Assembly (NCBI GenBank): GCA_052174455.1
Contig: JBQMRP010000004.1
Location: forward strand, 1-64,000
DNA length: 64,000 nt
Reading direction: 5' to 3'
Source of the DNA: Arsenophonus sp052174455
Lineage (GTDB): Bacteria; Pseudomonadota; Gammaproteobacteria; Enterobacterales; Enterobacteriaceae
Positions 49,663 through 59,879 of this stretch are shown here, one piece after another; the first letter of the stretch is position 1, and each line of letters begins with the position of its first letter. The notes under the pieces are model-generated. The model had not been told where the DNA came from. It ran no database searches and saw only the letters and a list, made by a program, of their open reading frames with translations. The position numbers and the translations under genes are program-made.

Positions 49663-50517
49663 TTAATTATTGATATCTAATTGAGAAAAACTTTTTACCA
49701 AATCATCTATGGCTTTAACTTGTTTAAGAAAAGGCGCTAATTTTGATAACTGTAGTGCTGATGGTCCATCACATTTTGCATTATCCGGATCAGGATGCGC
49801 TTCAAGAAACAATCCCGCTAAACCAACTGCTATACCCGCTCTTGCCAACTCACCAATTTGTGAACGACGACCGTCGGAAACAGAACTAAAAGGATTACGG
49901 CATTGCAATGCATGAGTAACATCAAAGATCACCGGAGAACCATTTGATACATTTATCATGACATTAAACCCTAACATATCGACAACTAAATTATCATAAC
50001 CAAAGCTTACCCCACGATCACAGAGAATAACCTTCTCATTACCTGCTTCTTTAAATTTCTCAATAATATTTCCTATTTGTACAGGGCTAATAAATTGGGG
50101 TTTTTTAACATTAATAACTGCACCAGTTTTAGCTATCGCTTCAACCAGGTCAGTTTGCCTGGCTAAAAAAGCTGGTAGTTGAATAACGTCAACCACCTCA
50201 GCCACTGCTGCCGCTTGCGGTGGCTCATGAACATCAGTGATTACTTTAACGCCAAATGTTTGTTTGATTTCTTGAAAAATTTTCATCCCTTCTTCAAGGC
50301 CAGGGCCACGATAGGAATGAATTGAAGAACGATTAGCTTTATCGAAGGAAGCTTTAAAAACATAAGAAATATTGAGCTTCTGTGTTACAGTGACATAATG
50401 TTCACAAATTTTCATTGCCAGATCACGCGATTCAAGTATATTCATACCACCAAATAAAACAAATGGTAGATTATTTGCCACTTTAATATCATCAATGGCG
50501 ACTACTTTATATTGCAT
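49663..50517 (-). CDS. kdsA: 3-deoxy-D-manno-octulosonate-8-phosphate synthase (KDO8P synthase)
   Basis: KdsA condenses phosphoenolpyruvate with arabinose 5-phosphate to make KDO 8-phosphate for the LPS inner core. The 284-residue protein has the enteric length. Visible family segments include FVLFGGMNILESRD, SYVFKASFDKANRSS, SYRGPGLEEGMKIF, DVHEPPQ, QLPAFLARQTDL, VKKPQF and DVTHALQCRN. Upstream (right) is the sirB1 remnant, preserving the enteric prmC-sirB2-sirB1-kdsA order. The frame is intact, implying that at least the LPS core is still made. Confidence 0.97.
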   Translation of the reverse strand: MQYKVVAIDDIKVANNLPFVLFGGMNILESRDLAMKICEHYVTVTQKLNISYVFKASFDKANRSSIHSYRGPGLEEGMKIFQEIKQTFGVKVITDVHEPPQAAAVAEVVDVIQLPAFLARQTDLVEAIAKTGAVINVKKPQFISPVQIGNIIEKFKEAGNEKVILCDRGVSFGYDNLVVDMLGFNVMINVSNGSPVIFDVTHALQCRNPFSSVSDGRRSQIGELARAGIAVGLAGLFLEAHPDPDNAKCDGPSALQLSKLAPFLKQVKAIDDLVKSFSQLDINN

Positions 50518-50559
50518 CCTTTTACCCTTTCTATAATAGCAAATTAGTTATAATTTTTA

Positions 50560-51130
50560 ATGATCAATGTAATATAATATACTGCCTACTCTGATTGAGT
50601 AGAATTGCATTCTTTTCATTTTAAATGAAAATGATATTCTGGCATTACTCAAAAATAATTGAAATCAAAATAGCGACTTGATAAAACTCAAGATGAGTAA
50701 AAATAAGTTCTCTATCACATTTCATATAGATTTTCAGATCAAAATTAATAATGTTTCGTAAACTTTTATCGCTTGTTTTATTTTTTTTATCAACGTTACT
50801 TTTGTTATATGAAATATTTTTATATGAAAAAATGATATGAAGTTTCTTCTATATCTTTTTAAGTCATATGAGCAAAATGACTAATTGTTTTCTTGATAAA
50901 TAAATCAAGAATCTTTTTAATAATCGTCTCATCATTTATTGAATTAATTTATTAAAAACCATCTTATCGACAAACACATATAATAAGTTGAGTTAGAAAA
51001 TAATTGGCATAACCGCCAACTGAAATTGAATGGCAACATGCAAAAAATTTTTTCCTAATAAAACAAGGAAGTGGGTTCCACTTGTGTTTTGATTATCAAC
51101 ACTTTATATCTAATCAAAAGTGCCTCAGAA
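50560..51130 (-). pseudogene. sirB1: sirB1 (ychA) pseudogene, TPR/transglutaminase-like protein
   Basis: On the minus strand, in shifting frames, about 51030-50870 reads FLHVAIQFQLAVMPIIF, then LTQLIICVCR, DGF and INSINDETIIKKILDLFIKK. This matches the enteric order NRLDLPLLPVIFPTQLILRIE, DGEIWLINPFNGE, LDVWLKG. Further on, IKQAIKVYETLL and CDRELIFTHLEFYQVAIL match RTSEALLQF and RDRGLIYAQLDCEHVAL of the TPR part. Stops and frame changes are many. Position between prmC and kdsA agrees with synteny. The partner gene sirB2 is not recognisable. Confidence 0.65.
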
Positions 51131-51348
51131 AGCAAATAACTCCATTTTTATATCGCTAAAAAACAATTCTAATAAATATTTTAATAAAAATATTTGCATT
51201 TCTATATTATTCTCAGCTTGTATTGTTTCTTTTATTTAATAACTAAAAAAACTTAAGTTAAGTATTAATTTATTCAAACGACAATCATGAATAAGTGATC
51301 ATAAAATATCTATAATACTTTACTCAATTGTTCTTTATTAAATTTAAA

Positions 51349-52200
51349 TCAGTTATGATTTTTATCATATCCCCATTGACCTAATGTAATACGATCATTA
51401 CCAGCATAGTCTTGAAAAGTTACTATTTGCTGATAATGATAACAGGAAAATAACCGCCTTACTTTCCTTCCCTGCAACCAGCCGTGTTCAAGTAAAAGCC
51501 ATCCATTATTAATTAAATAGTTACGCGATTGTTCAATTATCAATTGAATATCAGCCAAACCATGATTAGCCGATATTAATGCTATTTTAGGTTCAAAACG
51601 CACATCACCTTGTTGTAAATGTGGATCACCTTCATCAATATAAGGTGGATTACTGATAATCATATCAAATTGCTGAATAGGTAGTGAAGTAAACCAATTA
51701 CTTTTGCAAAATTTGATATTATTAATTACCAAATTATTTGCATTAAGTTGGGCAAGCATAATTACAGCATCACTAACATCAACACCGACTATTTCCGCTT
51801 CTGGACGCTCTGATGCTAAAGCTAATGCTACAGCACCGGTACCCGTCCCCAAATCTAATATTTTTACTTTTCGCTTTTTCGATAATAATTGCAATGCTCG
51901 CTCAACTAAACACTCTGTATCCGCACGAGGTATTAACGTCATAGATGAAACTTTTATTGATAACGACCAAAACTCTTTTTCGCCTACTATGTAGGCGATA
52001 GGCTCGCCATTAGCCCGACGAGTTAATAGATGCTCAAGCTGTTGTTGTTGCTTAACGGTTAACTTTGTTTTACCAAATACAATAAAGAAAGTCCGTGTTT
52101 TTTCTGTTATATATTGCAACAAAACTTCAGCATCACATTTTGCACTATTACTATGATAAAGCTTATTAGCCGCATAAGCTAACCAATGCTGATAATTCAT
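51349..52200 (-). CDS. prmC: Peptide chain release factor N5-glutamine methyltransferase
   Basis: PrmC (HemK) methylates the glutamine of the GGQ motif in release factors RF1 and RF2. The 283-residue protein has an N-terminal helical substrate-binding domain (1-75), the SAM-binding motif I DLGTGTGAVALALA (116-129), the acidic VGVDVSD and the catalytic NPPY at residues 184-187 within SNPPYIDEGDPHL. It starts five bases after the prfA stop, so the enzyme and its substrate are co-transcribed and probably translationally coupled. Length is close to E. coli (277). Confidence 0.96.
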   Translation of the reverse strand: MNYQHWLAYAANKLYHSNSAKCDAEVLLQYITEKTRTFFIVFGKTKLTVKQQQQLEHLLTRRANGEPIAYIVGEKEFWSLSIKVSSMTLIPRADTECLVERALQLLSKKRKVKILDLGTGTGAVALALASERPEAEIVGVDVSDAVIMLAQLNANNLVINNIKFCKSNWFTSLPIQQFDMIISNPPYIDEGDPHLQQGDVRFEPKIALISANHGLADIQLIIEQSRNYLINNGWLLLEHGWLQGRKVRRLFSCYHYQQIVTFQDYAGNDRITLGQWGYDKNHN

Positions 52201-52205
52201 TAATC

Positions 52206-53282
52206 TTACTCTGATAAAGCAGAGAATTGATCTGCTTGATATTCATTAATAATAGGTTGGATTAACGTATCTAATTTTCCCTCTATCACTTCATCTAAAC
52301 GATAGAGAGTTAAATTAATGCGATGATCAGTAATTCGGCCTTGAGGAAAATTATAAGTTCTAATCCTATCAGAACGATCACCTGATCCGAGTAGGTTACG
52401 ACGCTCAGATGCTTTTACTTCTCGACGTTTCTGCACTTCTAATGCACGAATACGGGCTGCTAAAACAGACAATGCTTTGGCTTTATTCTTATGCTGAGAA
52501 CGTTCATCCTGACATTCTACGACAATTCCGGTTGGAATATGGGTAATACGAATCGCGGAGTCAGTAGTATTAACATGTTGTCCGCCTGCGCCTGATGAAC
52601 GAAAAGTATCAATTCTTAAATCACTAAGGTTAATATCAGATAGTTCTGTTTCCGGAATTTCAGCTAGAATGGCTATTCTACAAGCAGAGGTATGAATACG
52701 TCCTTGAGATTCTGTTTCCGGCACCCGCTGAACACGATGTCCCCCTGACTCAAACTTTAGACGACCATATACACTTTCACCAGAAACTTTGGCAATAATT
52801 TCCTTGTATCCACCGTGTTCTCCTTCACTCGCATTTATAATTTCAATACGCCAGCGACGGGATTCGGCATAACGATTATACATTCTAAAAAGATCACCGG
52901 CAAATATTGCCGCCTCATCACCACCAGTCCCGGCCCTAATTTCTAAAAAACAATTTTTTTCATCATCTGGATCTTTTGGTAATAATAAAATTTGTAATTG
53001 TTGTTCAAATTTCTCATTACGCTTTTTTGCTTCTTTCAATTCTTCCTGAGCCATCTCACGCATTTCAGAATCATCCAGCAATATTTCAGCCGATTCAATA
53101 TCTCGCTGAACAGCCCGCCATAACTGAAAACATTTGGTTACATCAGTTAACTGCGCATACTCCTTGGATAGGGCCTGAAAACGCTCTTGATTCGTGATCA
53201 CCTCAGAATCAACAAGATAAGCTTGAATCTCTTCGTAGCGTTCCTGCATTGCTTTTAACTTATCAATTATTGAAAACTTCAT
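52206..53282 (-). CDS. prfA: Peptide chain release factor 1
   Basis: RF1 recognises UAA and UAG stop codons and triggers peptide release. The 358-residue protein has the codon-recognition tripeptide in RVPETESQGR (P-E-T, residues 188-190; PxT is the family pattern) and the catalytic GGQ at 233-235 in SGAGGQHVN, followed by DERSQHKNKAKAL. It lies between the hemA pseudogene upstream and prmC downstream, as in enteric hemA-prfA-prmC. The frame is intact. Because hemA has decayed, its promoter must now lie in or after the hemA remnant. Confidence 0.97.
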   Translation of the reverse strand: MKFSIIDKLKAMQERYEEIQAYLVDSEVITNQERFQALSKEYAQLTDVTKCFQLWRAVQRDIESAEILLDDSEMREMAQEELKEAKKRNEKFEQQLQILLLPKDPDDEKNCFLEIRAGTGGDEAAIFAGDLFRMYNRYAESRRWRIEIINASEGEHGGYKEIIAKVSGESVYGRLKFESGGHRVQRVPETESQGRIHTSACRIAILAEIPETELSDINLSDLRIDTFRSSGAGGQHVNTTDSAIRITHIPTGIVVECQDERSQHKNKAKALSVLAARIRALEVQKRREVKASERRNLLGSGDRSDRIRTYNFPQGRITDHRINLTLYRLDEVIEGKLDTLIQPIINEYQADQFSALSE

Positions 53283-53789
53283 TCGTTATGTTAATCCTTA
53301 CTAAGAATAGTTTAATTTTGCTACCAGTCCTAGCTATCTTTTAAAAGATTAAAACAATAAATATCACCATTTATCGCTGCTTGCTGGAGTGATTTAAGTT
53401 GGTGAATAAATCAGGTGATTCTCTAACTGATAAGTAGAGTGGCTGGTCACTTGCTTGCTATCTAGACCATTTCACAGCGAAGCAAGCGCTTTTTCTAACA
53501 TTTTATCCCTAATTTGCTCTGCTTGAATACAATAATCACGAATTATATTAATAACTGACTGAGAACGCAAGCATTCCATAAAATAAGCACTTTTTTCTCA
53601 AAATATGCTCTTTACTGAACTGCTATCATTTTTTGTTGCTCTATATTAGAGAGCACAATCGCGTACAAATTATCAACACTATAAGATACATATTATTTAA
53701 TTTATCAACATCTAGTTCAATATATTGTGGAACAGTGATATTAATCAATAAGATTGACTTATTGTAACGGGCTTTCATTACCCATTAAA

Positions 53790-53822
53790 CTATCTCTTTA
53801 CTAATAATCAGTAAAGAGATAG
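53790..53822. repeat. Perfect inverted repeat, 13-base arms, 7-base loop, inside hemA pseudogene
   Basis: ctatctctttact (53790-53802), loop aataatc, then its exact complement (53810-53822). It lies within former coding sequence, so it is not an original terminator. Confidence 0.85.
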
Positions 53823-53840
53823 CAGTAAATTAATAACAAT

Positions 53841-53863
53841 ATACTCGTTTGTTAAACGAGTAT
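53841..53863. repeat. Perfect inverted repeat, 10-base arms, 3-base loop, inside hemA pseudogene
   Basis: atactcgttt, gtt, aaacgagtat. It lies only 18 bases from the preceding inverted repeat. Confidence 0.85.
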
Positions 53864-54814
53864 CAATTTCAGCTAAAGTAATAATTTCCGCACCAATTTA
53901 ATTAACAAAATGCGCAGCACGTTCATGAACTCAATTATCTATAATTAAACACTTAGCATGATATTCACATAGATGGCTTGAAGCCAGTTTAATCGTTTAC
54001 CAGAACATATTACTAAATATGCAATTCATACAGTGATTCAAAAAATCTGATGAGCTAGTGTAGATTAAATAAAAGCAATCGAAACTACATTAGTTTCAAT
54101 TTCTATTTCCGTACGGAATACGTTTAAGAACTGAAAATTAGCGTTAAAAATAAACACTCCAACTCACTAGATAATTTTTTATTATATAAAGATTTGAAAA
54201 ATGCTTGTTAATTTGACATAAAATTTGCGGCTCATCTAAAACTAATATTCTAATTCACTCATAACATGAATTAAATAAATAACAATAACCTTAATCTTTG
54301 TGCTAAAAATACTTACTCTAACCTTATTTAAACTTAAATTATGATAGTTTCATAACCAATTAATTAATTGATCATATAATAATTCTTATAAGTCAAGATC
54401 TAGATAAAGATTAGTACAGTTATATGCAGAAAATATAACGCAGCTATGAATAAGTGGCTGTTAAAATAAATTATTCAGTACGTGTTCGATTTTTTTTCAG
54501 TCCAAAATAATCCTTCACGTAACGTTATAGGCGTAGTTTTATGGTTTATGCCGAGTGCAAGTAATGTCATGTTCACTAAATCAAGTAATTAACTGATTTT
54601 TAATAATCTGTTAAACACACAAAAATAAAACCAATAACTTTAATAAAGAAATTTTGAAGTAGTATTCTACTTTATGCAAATAAACAATTAAAAACGTTAA
54701 ACTAAATAAATTAATTAATAAGAGATATATTTTCTAATTATAGTTATATTTACATAAATAATATTCTGATCGATATCAACAAATTAATATCACTTGTGTA
54801 AATAGGAAATATTT

Positions 54815-55471
54815 AATGATACTCCTTGCCAAGAAATTTGCCAGTTTACGTCACTATTATTGGAAATTTATTCCGCTACTTGCTATTTTTTTGACCGCTT
54901 GCATGTTTAATAAACAGTTAACAACTAAAAAAACCGGCGTAATAATTAATTCATCATGGATAAACCATCAACAATAGCTAGCAAAAAACTAACAAAAATT
55001 CAAACTCGTGGTTCTTTTGCCTATATTGGCACTGATAATAAAAACTATGCCAAATTCTTTTGGCAACAATATACGTTGTCTAATTATCGCCTATTGCTAA
55101 TAAATCCGTTAGGAACAATAGAATTAGAGATGAATGTAACACCTAATACTACTCAGCTAATAAATAAAGAAGTAAAAAATATATTAACCATCATTTCAAC
55201 ACAGATGATTTATAAATTAACAGGCATGAAAATCCCAATTAAAAATCTGCAATATTGGTTAATTGGTTTACTAACTAATTCCACATCATTCATTTTAAAT
55301 GAAAATGGGCTATTAAAAAGCATCGAATATAGGCAAAATAGCGAAACTTGGCATTTAAACTACCTTTCTTATCATCAAAACAGTGAACATAAATTACCAA
55401 GTCATATTGAATTAATGTAATGTAAATAACGAATTAAGTTAAAAATAGACAATTGGAAACTAAACAAATGA
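54815..55471 (+). pseudogene. lolB: lolB pseudogene (outer-membrane lipoprotein receptor), recently inactivated
   Basis: LolB receives lipoproteins from LolA and inserts them in the outer membrane. The ATG at 54815 opens MILLAKKFASLRHYYWKF..LLAIFLTAC, a lipoprotein signal with lipobox LTAC, and runs to SSWINHQQ before a stop. The rest continues in a different frame: IASKKLTKIQTRGSFAYIG, FFWQQYTLSNYRLLLINPLG and KLTGMKIPIKNLQYWLIGLL, all strongly LolB-like, up to HIELM and a TAA at 55420. Past two stops, RIKLKIDNWKLNK matches the family C terminus and ends at a TGA that overlaps the ispE start. One frameshift and two nonsense codons inactivate it. A 154-codon frame from 54956 lacks the signal and the end. 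Confidence 0.88.
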
Positions 55472-56334
55472 TATTAACCTGGCCTTCACCAGCAAAGCTT
55501 AACTTATTTCTCTATATTATCGGTCGTAGAGCTGATGGCTACCATCAACTTCAAACCCTATTTCAGTTTCTTAATTATTCTGATGAAATTACAATTAAAC
55601 CACGTGAAGATAATCAAATTCGGCTACTTACACCCTTTATTAATTTACCAGAAGAAAACAACCTTATTGTTAAAGCAGCACGTTTATTACAGCGTTATTG
55701 TCTTGAAATAGATCGCACTGATGATCATCAAGGTGCGGATATTTATGTTAATAAAAGATTACCAACGGGTGGTGGATTAGGTGGCGCCTCGTCTAACGCG
55801 GCAACTACATTAATTGCTTTAAATTACCATTGGAAAACTCATATTAATGATAATAAGCTAGCCGACCTTTCCCGTCAGCTCGGTGCTGATGTTCCAGTAT
55901 TCGTAACCGGTCATTCCGCTTTTGCACAAGACATCGGTGATCAACTTTTTCCAGCCAATCCGAGAGAAAAATGGTATTTAGTGGTCCATCCGGGAATAAA
56001 TATTCCTACTAAACAAATTTTTTCTGATCCGGAATTAAAAAGAAATTCAGAAAAACGCTTATTAAGCACCTTATTACAAAAGCCATTCACGAATGATTGC
56101 GAACCAATTGCAATAAAACATTTCCCTAAGGTTGAAGAGCTTATTTCATGGCTGCTAGAATATACATCATCACGTCTTACCGGCACAGGTGCTTGCGTTT
56201 TTGCTGAATTTGAAACTGAAGCTGCTGCTAGTAAAGTGTTAAATAAAGCCCCAGAGTGGGTGCAGGGATTCGTTTCTCAAGGCGTCAACCAGTCTCCTTT
56301 GCATACATTCCGCGCTGGGATTTCTAGATATTAA
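55468..56334 (+). CDS. ispE: 4-diphosphocytidyl-2-C-methyl-D-erythritol kinase
   Basis: IspE phosphorylates CDP-ME in the MEP isoprenoid pathway. I start at the ATG at 55468, giving 288 residues (MILTWPSPAKLNLFLYI). An upstream TTG at 55453 would add METKQ, which belongs to the old lolB tail. The GHMP-kinase motifs are present: PSPAKLN (6-12, catalytic-site K10), the ATP loop LPTGGGLGGASSNAAT and ADVPVFVTGHSAF. The C-terminal SRLTGTGACVFAEF is also typical. The original lolB stop overlaps the start as ATGA, so the gene was probably translated by coupling. With lolB broken and no strong ribosome site seen, its expression may have changed. Confidence 0.95.
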   Translation: MILTWPSPAKLNLFLYIIGRRADGYHQLQTLFQFLNYSDEITIKPREDNQIRLLTPFINLPEENNLIVKAARLLQRYCLEIDRTDDHQGADIYVNKRLPTGGGLGGASSNAATTLIALNYHWKTHINDNKLADLSRQLGADVPVFVTGHSAFAQDIGDQLFPANPREKWYLVVHPGINIPTKQIFSDPELKRNSEKRLLSTLLQKPFTNDCEPIAIKHFPKVEELISWLLEYTSSRLTGTGACVFAEFETEAAASKVLNKAPEWVQGFVSQGVNQSPLHTFRAGISRY

Positions 56335-56398
56335 ATCAAAATAATAATAATATTTTTGGTTGATTATATATTTATAGACGAAATCCTGAGGTTTTTAC

Positions 56399-57346
56399 GT
56401 GCCTGATATAAAACTTTTTGCTGGCAATGCTACACCGAAACTTGCTCAACGTGTTGCCAATCGACTTTACACAAGTCTTGGGGACGCGGCGGTTGGTCGT
56501 TTTAATGATGGTGAGGTTAACGTGCAAATTAATGAAAATGTTCGTGGTAGTGATATTTTCATTATACAATCAACGTGTGCCCCAACGAATGACAATTTAA
56601 TAGAACTTGTTGTCATGGTTGATGCACTACGTCGTGCATCTGCCGCTCGGATCACCGCTGTTATTCCTTATTTTGGTTATGCACGTCAAGATCGGCGCGT
56701 ACGTTCAGCGCGTGTACCTATTACAGCTAAAGTAGTGGCCGATTTTCTTTCCAGTGTCGGCGTTGATCGTGTCTTAACTGTCGATCTGCATACCGAGCAA
56801 ATCCAGGGATTTTTTGATGTTCCAGTAGATAATGTTTTTGGTAGTCCAATCTTGTTAGAAGATATGCTACAACAAAATCTAAACAATCCGATTGTTGTTT
56901 CACCAGATATAGGTGGCGTTGTACGAGCCCGCGCCATTGCTAAATTATTAAATGATATCGATATGGCCATTATTGATAAACGTCGGCCACGAGAAAACGT
57001 TTCCCAAGTTATGAATATCATTGGTGATGTAGCTAATCGAGATTGTGTATTGGTTGATGATATGATCGATACCGGGGGTACCTTGTGTAAAGCTGCTGAA
57101 GCACTTAAGGAACGAGGGGCTAAACGAGTTTTTGCTTATGCTACCCATCCCATATTTTCCGGAAATGCTGTTGCTAATATTAAAGATTCAGTTATTGATG
57201 AGATAGTTGTTTGTGACACTATTCCTTTATCAACTGAAATTAAAAAGCTCAATAAAGTTCGCTCTTTAACGCTATCAGGTATGTTGGCTGAAGCTATTCG
57301 CCGGATCAGCAATGAAGAGTCAATCTCAGCGATGTTTGAGCACTAA
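56399..57346 (+). CDS. prs: Ribose-phosphate pyrophosphokinase (PRPP synthetase)
   Basis: Prs makes PRPP from ribose 5-phosphate and ATP for nucleotide, histidine and NAD synthesis. The 315-residue protein has the enteric length and starts with GTG at 56399 after the purine-rich ctgagg. Visible motifs: MPDIKLFAGNATPKLAQ at the start, FNDGEVNVQI, the catalytic YFGYARQDRR, DLHTEQIQGFF, and the PRPP loop LVDDMIDTGGTL in the C-terminal third. It follows ispE in the same direction by 64 bases. It is among the best-conserved genes in the window. Confidence 0.97.
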   Translation: MPDIKLFAGNATPKLAQRVANRLYTSLGDAAVGRFNDGEVNVQINENVRGSDIFIIQSTCAPTNDNLIELVVMVDALRRASAARITAVIPYFGYARQDRRVRSARVPITAKVVADFLSSVGVDRVLTVDLHTEQIQGFFDVPVDNVFGSPILLEDMLQQNLNNPIVVSPDIGGVVRARAIAKLLNDIDMAIIDKRRPRENVSQVMNIIGDVANRDCVLVDDMIDTGGTLCKAAEALKERGAKRVFAYATHPIFSGNAVANIKDSVIDEIVVCDTIPLSTEIKKLNKVRSLTLSGMLAEAIRRISNEESISAMFEH

Positions 57347-57403
57347 ATAATAACTACGTTTGGTTAAATTTTAATTACTACATTTATTAACTTACTATTA
57401 CTG

Positions 57404-57432
57404 AAAACTCTTTAATATTATTATGGAGTTTT
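57404..57432 (+). terminator. Possible terminator after prs
   Basis: aaaactc (57404-57410) and gagtttt (57426-57432) can pair around a 15-base loop and are followed by attt. The stem is weak. A second, stronger hairpin without a T-run (cgtcatc-agc-gatgacg) follows at 57448-57464. Confidence 0.35.
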
Positions 57433-57447
57433 ATTTACTGCAATACA

Positions 57448-57464
57448 CGTCATCAGCGATGACG
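57448..57464. repeat. Perfect short hairpin after prs
   Basis: Seven-base arms cgtcatc/gatgacg with a 3-base loop. It could protect the prs mRNA end or be part of its terminator. Confidence 0.55.
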
Positions 57465-57689
57465 CTCATTAAGATTTCGCAACTATCAATAACAATCAGG
57501 TAACACCTTGATGACTACTAATTATGGGAAACGTCATAACCAAATCAGAACGCTAATAAAATATTGATTAATGATATTTCTGCTAAATATTTGAGCAGAC
57601 CAAGCTATTTGGTCCAGGATAATTATAGATCTTGGGCACGCACAGTTATTTTCATGGAAAAATGGCTATTTAGGGATATAATTAATTGG

Positions 57690-59690
57690 GAAATATTATG
57701 ATGATGAGTCTCCATCTTCAGACAAGTACAGTATCTAAAATTAGTGTCGTTCCTCAGGAAAGAAAAAAGAGCCTTATCTACTATAATTAAGCGTTATGGC
57801 ATCTTCGAACTTATCGTTACTAAATGGTAAAAATAAAATGATGTTGATAATCGGGTATGTTGGTAAAGGTTGTTTTTTACAGAAAAATTTGTAGCTACAT
57901 CTATATTTTAATTGTTATGGTTTTAAAAATCTTCTCTAGGTTAGATAATTCGGTAAATAAAACAAACTCTACACCATGGGGAATCTACTCAATTATCCTT
58001 TTAGTTGGCTGATATAACTGTTTACATTTTAAATATGGAATTCTTACCAATAACTCTCTAATTATCTAATCTTATTTAGGAAAAAATAACTATTTTGATG
58101 CTTTCTGGTAAAGTTTCATACTATTTATCTCCATCTGAGAAAAGGATGGACTTTTTATTGATGGTTGGTTCAAGAAAATGACTAATGCACTTTTCATTAA
58201 ACTCTTTAAAAATCTCATTTCTCACATTGACAATGGCAATCTTAGGCATTAAGAGTGAGATTCGTTTTTTCCTTTTATCCTCCTACTCTTGCATGTTTCT
58301 ACCTTTTTTCTATATGTGATATAATACTTCATTTTAAAAAAATCAGAAAAAATATTTCATCAACTTCAATAATACCACTTAGTGCACTTTAAGTTAGCTA
58401 TTGCTACTAAAGCAAGAAAGCAGTAAAGCTATCTAAAAAACTGTTTTAAAAAATTAATTCCATTTATTTTACTGACTCCCATAAAGTGAATTTATTTAAT
58501 ATACATCACAAACAACTAAACCATTATTCTTGTAATGTAGTTTCTACAACAGACTTCCAGTAAGATTGTTAAATGTTTTTTTGCGATCGTGGGTTTTATA
58601 ACAATATCGTTGTAATATTAATGAACGTGTAGTGTAACAATCTCTCCAATTGATAATATGTTCATTATGACAAGATTGGGCATAATAAACTAAATGAGCT
58701 ATTCAATGTTAATCTATGTAATCCAACAGATTACTACCAACCCAACTAATGAGATTCAGTTTTATGTTACCAGGAAGGGATGAAAGTCCCTTTAATCTAA
58801 ATGACTATTTTCTTTCTCATGCTAACCGCAGTAGCGAAAATTTTTCATGTAAGATATAGAATATCTACAAACAATCTTTCCTAGCATACTTTGATATTAC
58901 AGCCATATTCCCCATCGTTTCCTAATGACGCTGTCACCTGTTCAAGAGGTCATAAATGTTTCTTGAGAAAACATTTTTCTCTCTCCATAACCTACTGGCA
59001 ATCTCATATACAAATTCCTGAATTCTGTGTTGATCTTTATCTGGTCTAAATTATTGTTTATGTAGGTACGAGAGAAAATTTACATAAAAAGGTAGGAAAA
59101 GGACCGAAATCAAAGTTATAAAGCAATTATAGCTACATATCTATTTATTTGGACGTAAATATGAAATATCTTTTGCAAATCCTAAACGAGAAACTTTACG
59201 ATGTTATCTTTTTCTAGATATAGATCGCGCAACTAAATGGGCTTTTACCTATTTTTATAATTCCAAGACTAAGATCAATGCTTGATACTTATTGCTTGAT
59301 TTTAATCGAAAACGCACCATGACTATCCATCGAGTACTTACACAATGAAAAAGAATTTACAGACCGCCTTTTAGGCTACTAAAACATTCAGTAACCGAAA
59401 AGAGGCATTTAACTATTTGTGTACAGAACTTGACATAGAGTACTGATTCTAGCCTACCCGTCCGCCTATTCATAATCAAATGAATAATATGATCGAGAGA
59501 TTTAATGGCACATAAAAATCTGCAAATCTATCATTTTTCAATTCCGCTTAAGAGCTTGATATTAATAGTGCATCAATATATTTGTCTCTATAATCAAAAA
59601 TTACCTCAATTAGTATTAAGTTAGTAAAACTCTCTTACAGAGTAAGAAAAAATTACTTCTAAATTAAATTTAGATTATTTAAAAAATCAT
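57690..59690 (+). mobile_element. Decayed IS481-family element carrying an inverted IS1595-like element (composite 3)
   Basis: The 5' piece begins atgatgatgagtctccatc (57699). Minus-strand IS1595-like sequence covers about 57850-58890. The 3' IS481 piece (58900-59690) includes EKEFTDR at about 59348-59368 (family DNGKEFTDR) and a YDREI-like trace of VERFN. Same internal junctions as composites 1 and 2. All frames broken. Confidence 0.65.
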
Positions 59691-59879
59691 TCTTTCTTAT
59701 AAGAAGTAAACTATATTAGAGCAATAATTTCCCAGCAAAGATTAATGAGCCCACTCAGATTAGATCTAATTTAACTTATAAATCTTATACATAAAGTATT
59801 TTTTTAAAAAAGTAGCTTTTATGCAGCTAATCTGCTTATTTTAATCTACTGTCATAAAATTTAATTTTTATACTCGAGA

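Larger units (their letters stand above)
53330..54570 (-). pseudogene. hemA: hemA pseudogene (glutamyl-tRNA reductase)
   Basis: HemA reduces glutamyl-tRNA(Glu), the first step of the C5 pathway to heme. The start is recognisable at 54570 on the minus strand: MTLLALGINHKTTPITLRE (family MTLLALGINHKTAPVSLRE). Near the 3' end, about 53570-53370, one reads VINIIRDYCIQAEQIRDK, MLEKALASL, a stop, then LIHQLKSLQQAAINGD (family VIRDYRKQAEQMRDELTAKALAAL ... LIHAPTKSLQQAARDGD). Between them are many stops and shifts. The full-length footprint without IS insertion shows decay by point mutation. Two perfect inverted repeats lie inside it. Confidence 0.92.

Noticed and set aside
54956..55420. Shortened lolB of 154 codons as a functional cytoplasmic variant
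   Set aside because: It lacks the signal and lipidated cysteine, while both the missing N terminus and C terminus are still visible next to it in other frames or after stops. This is decay.
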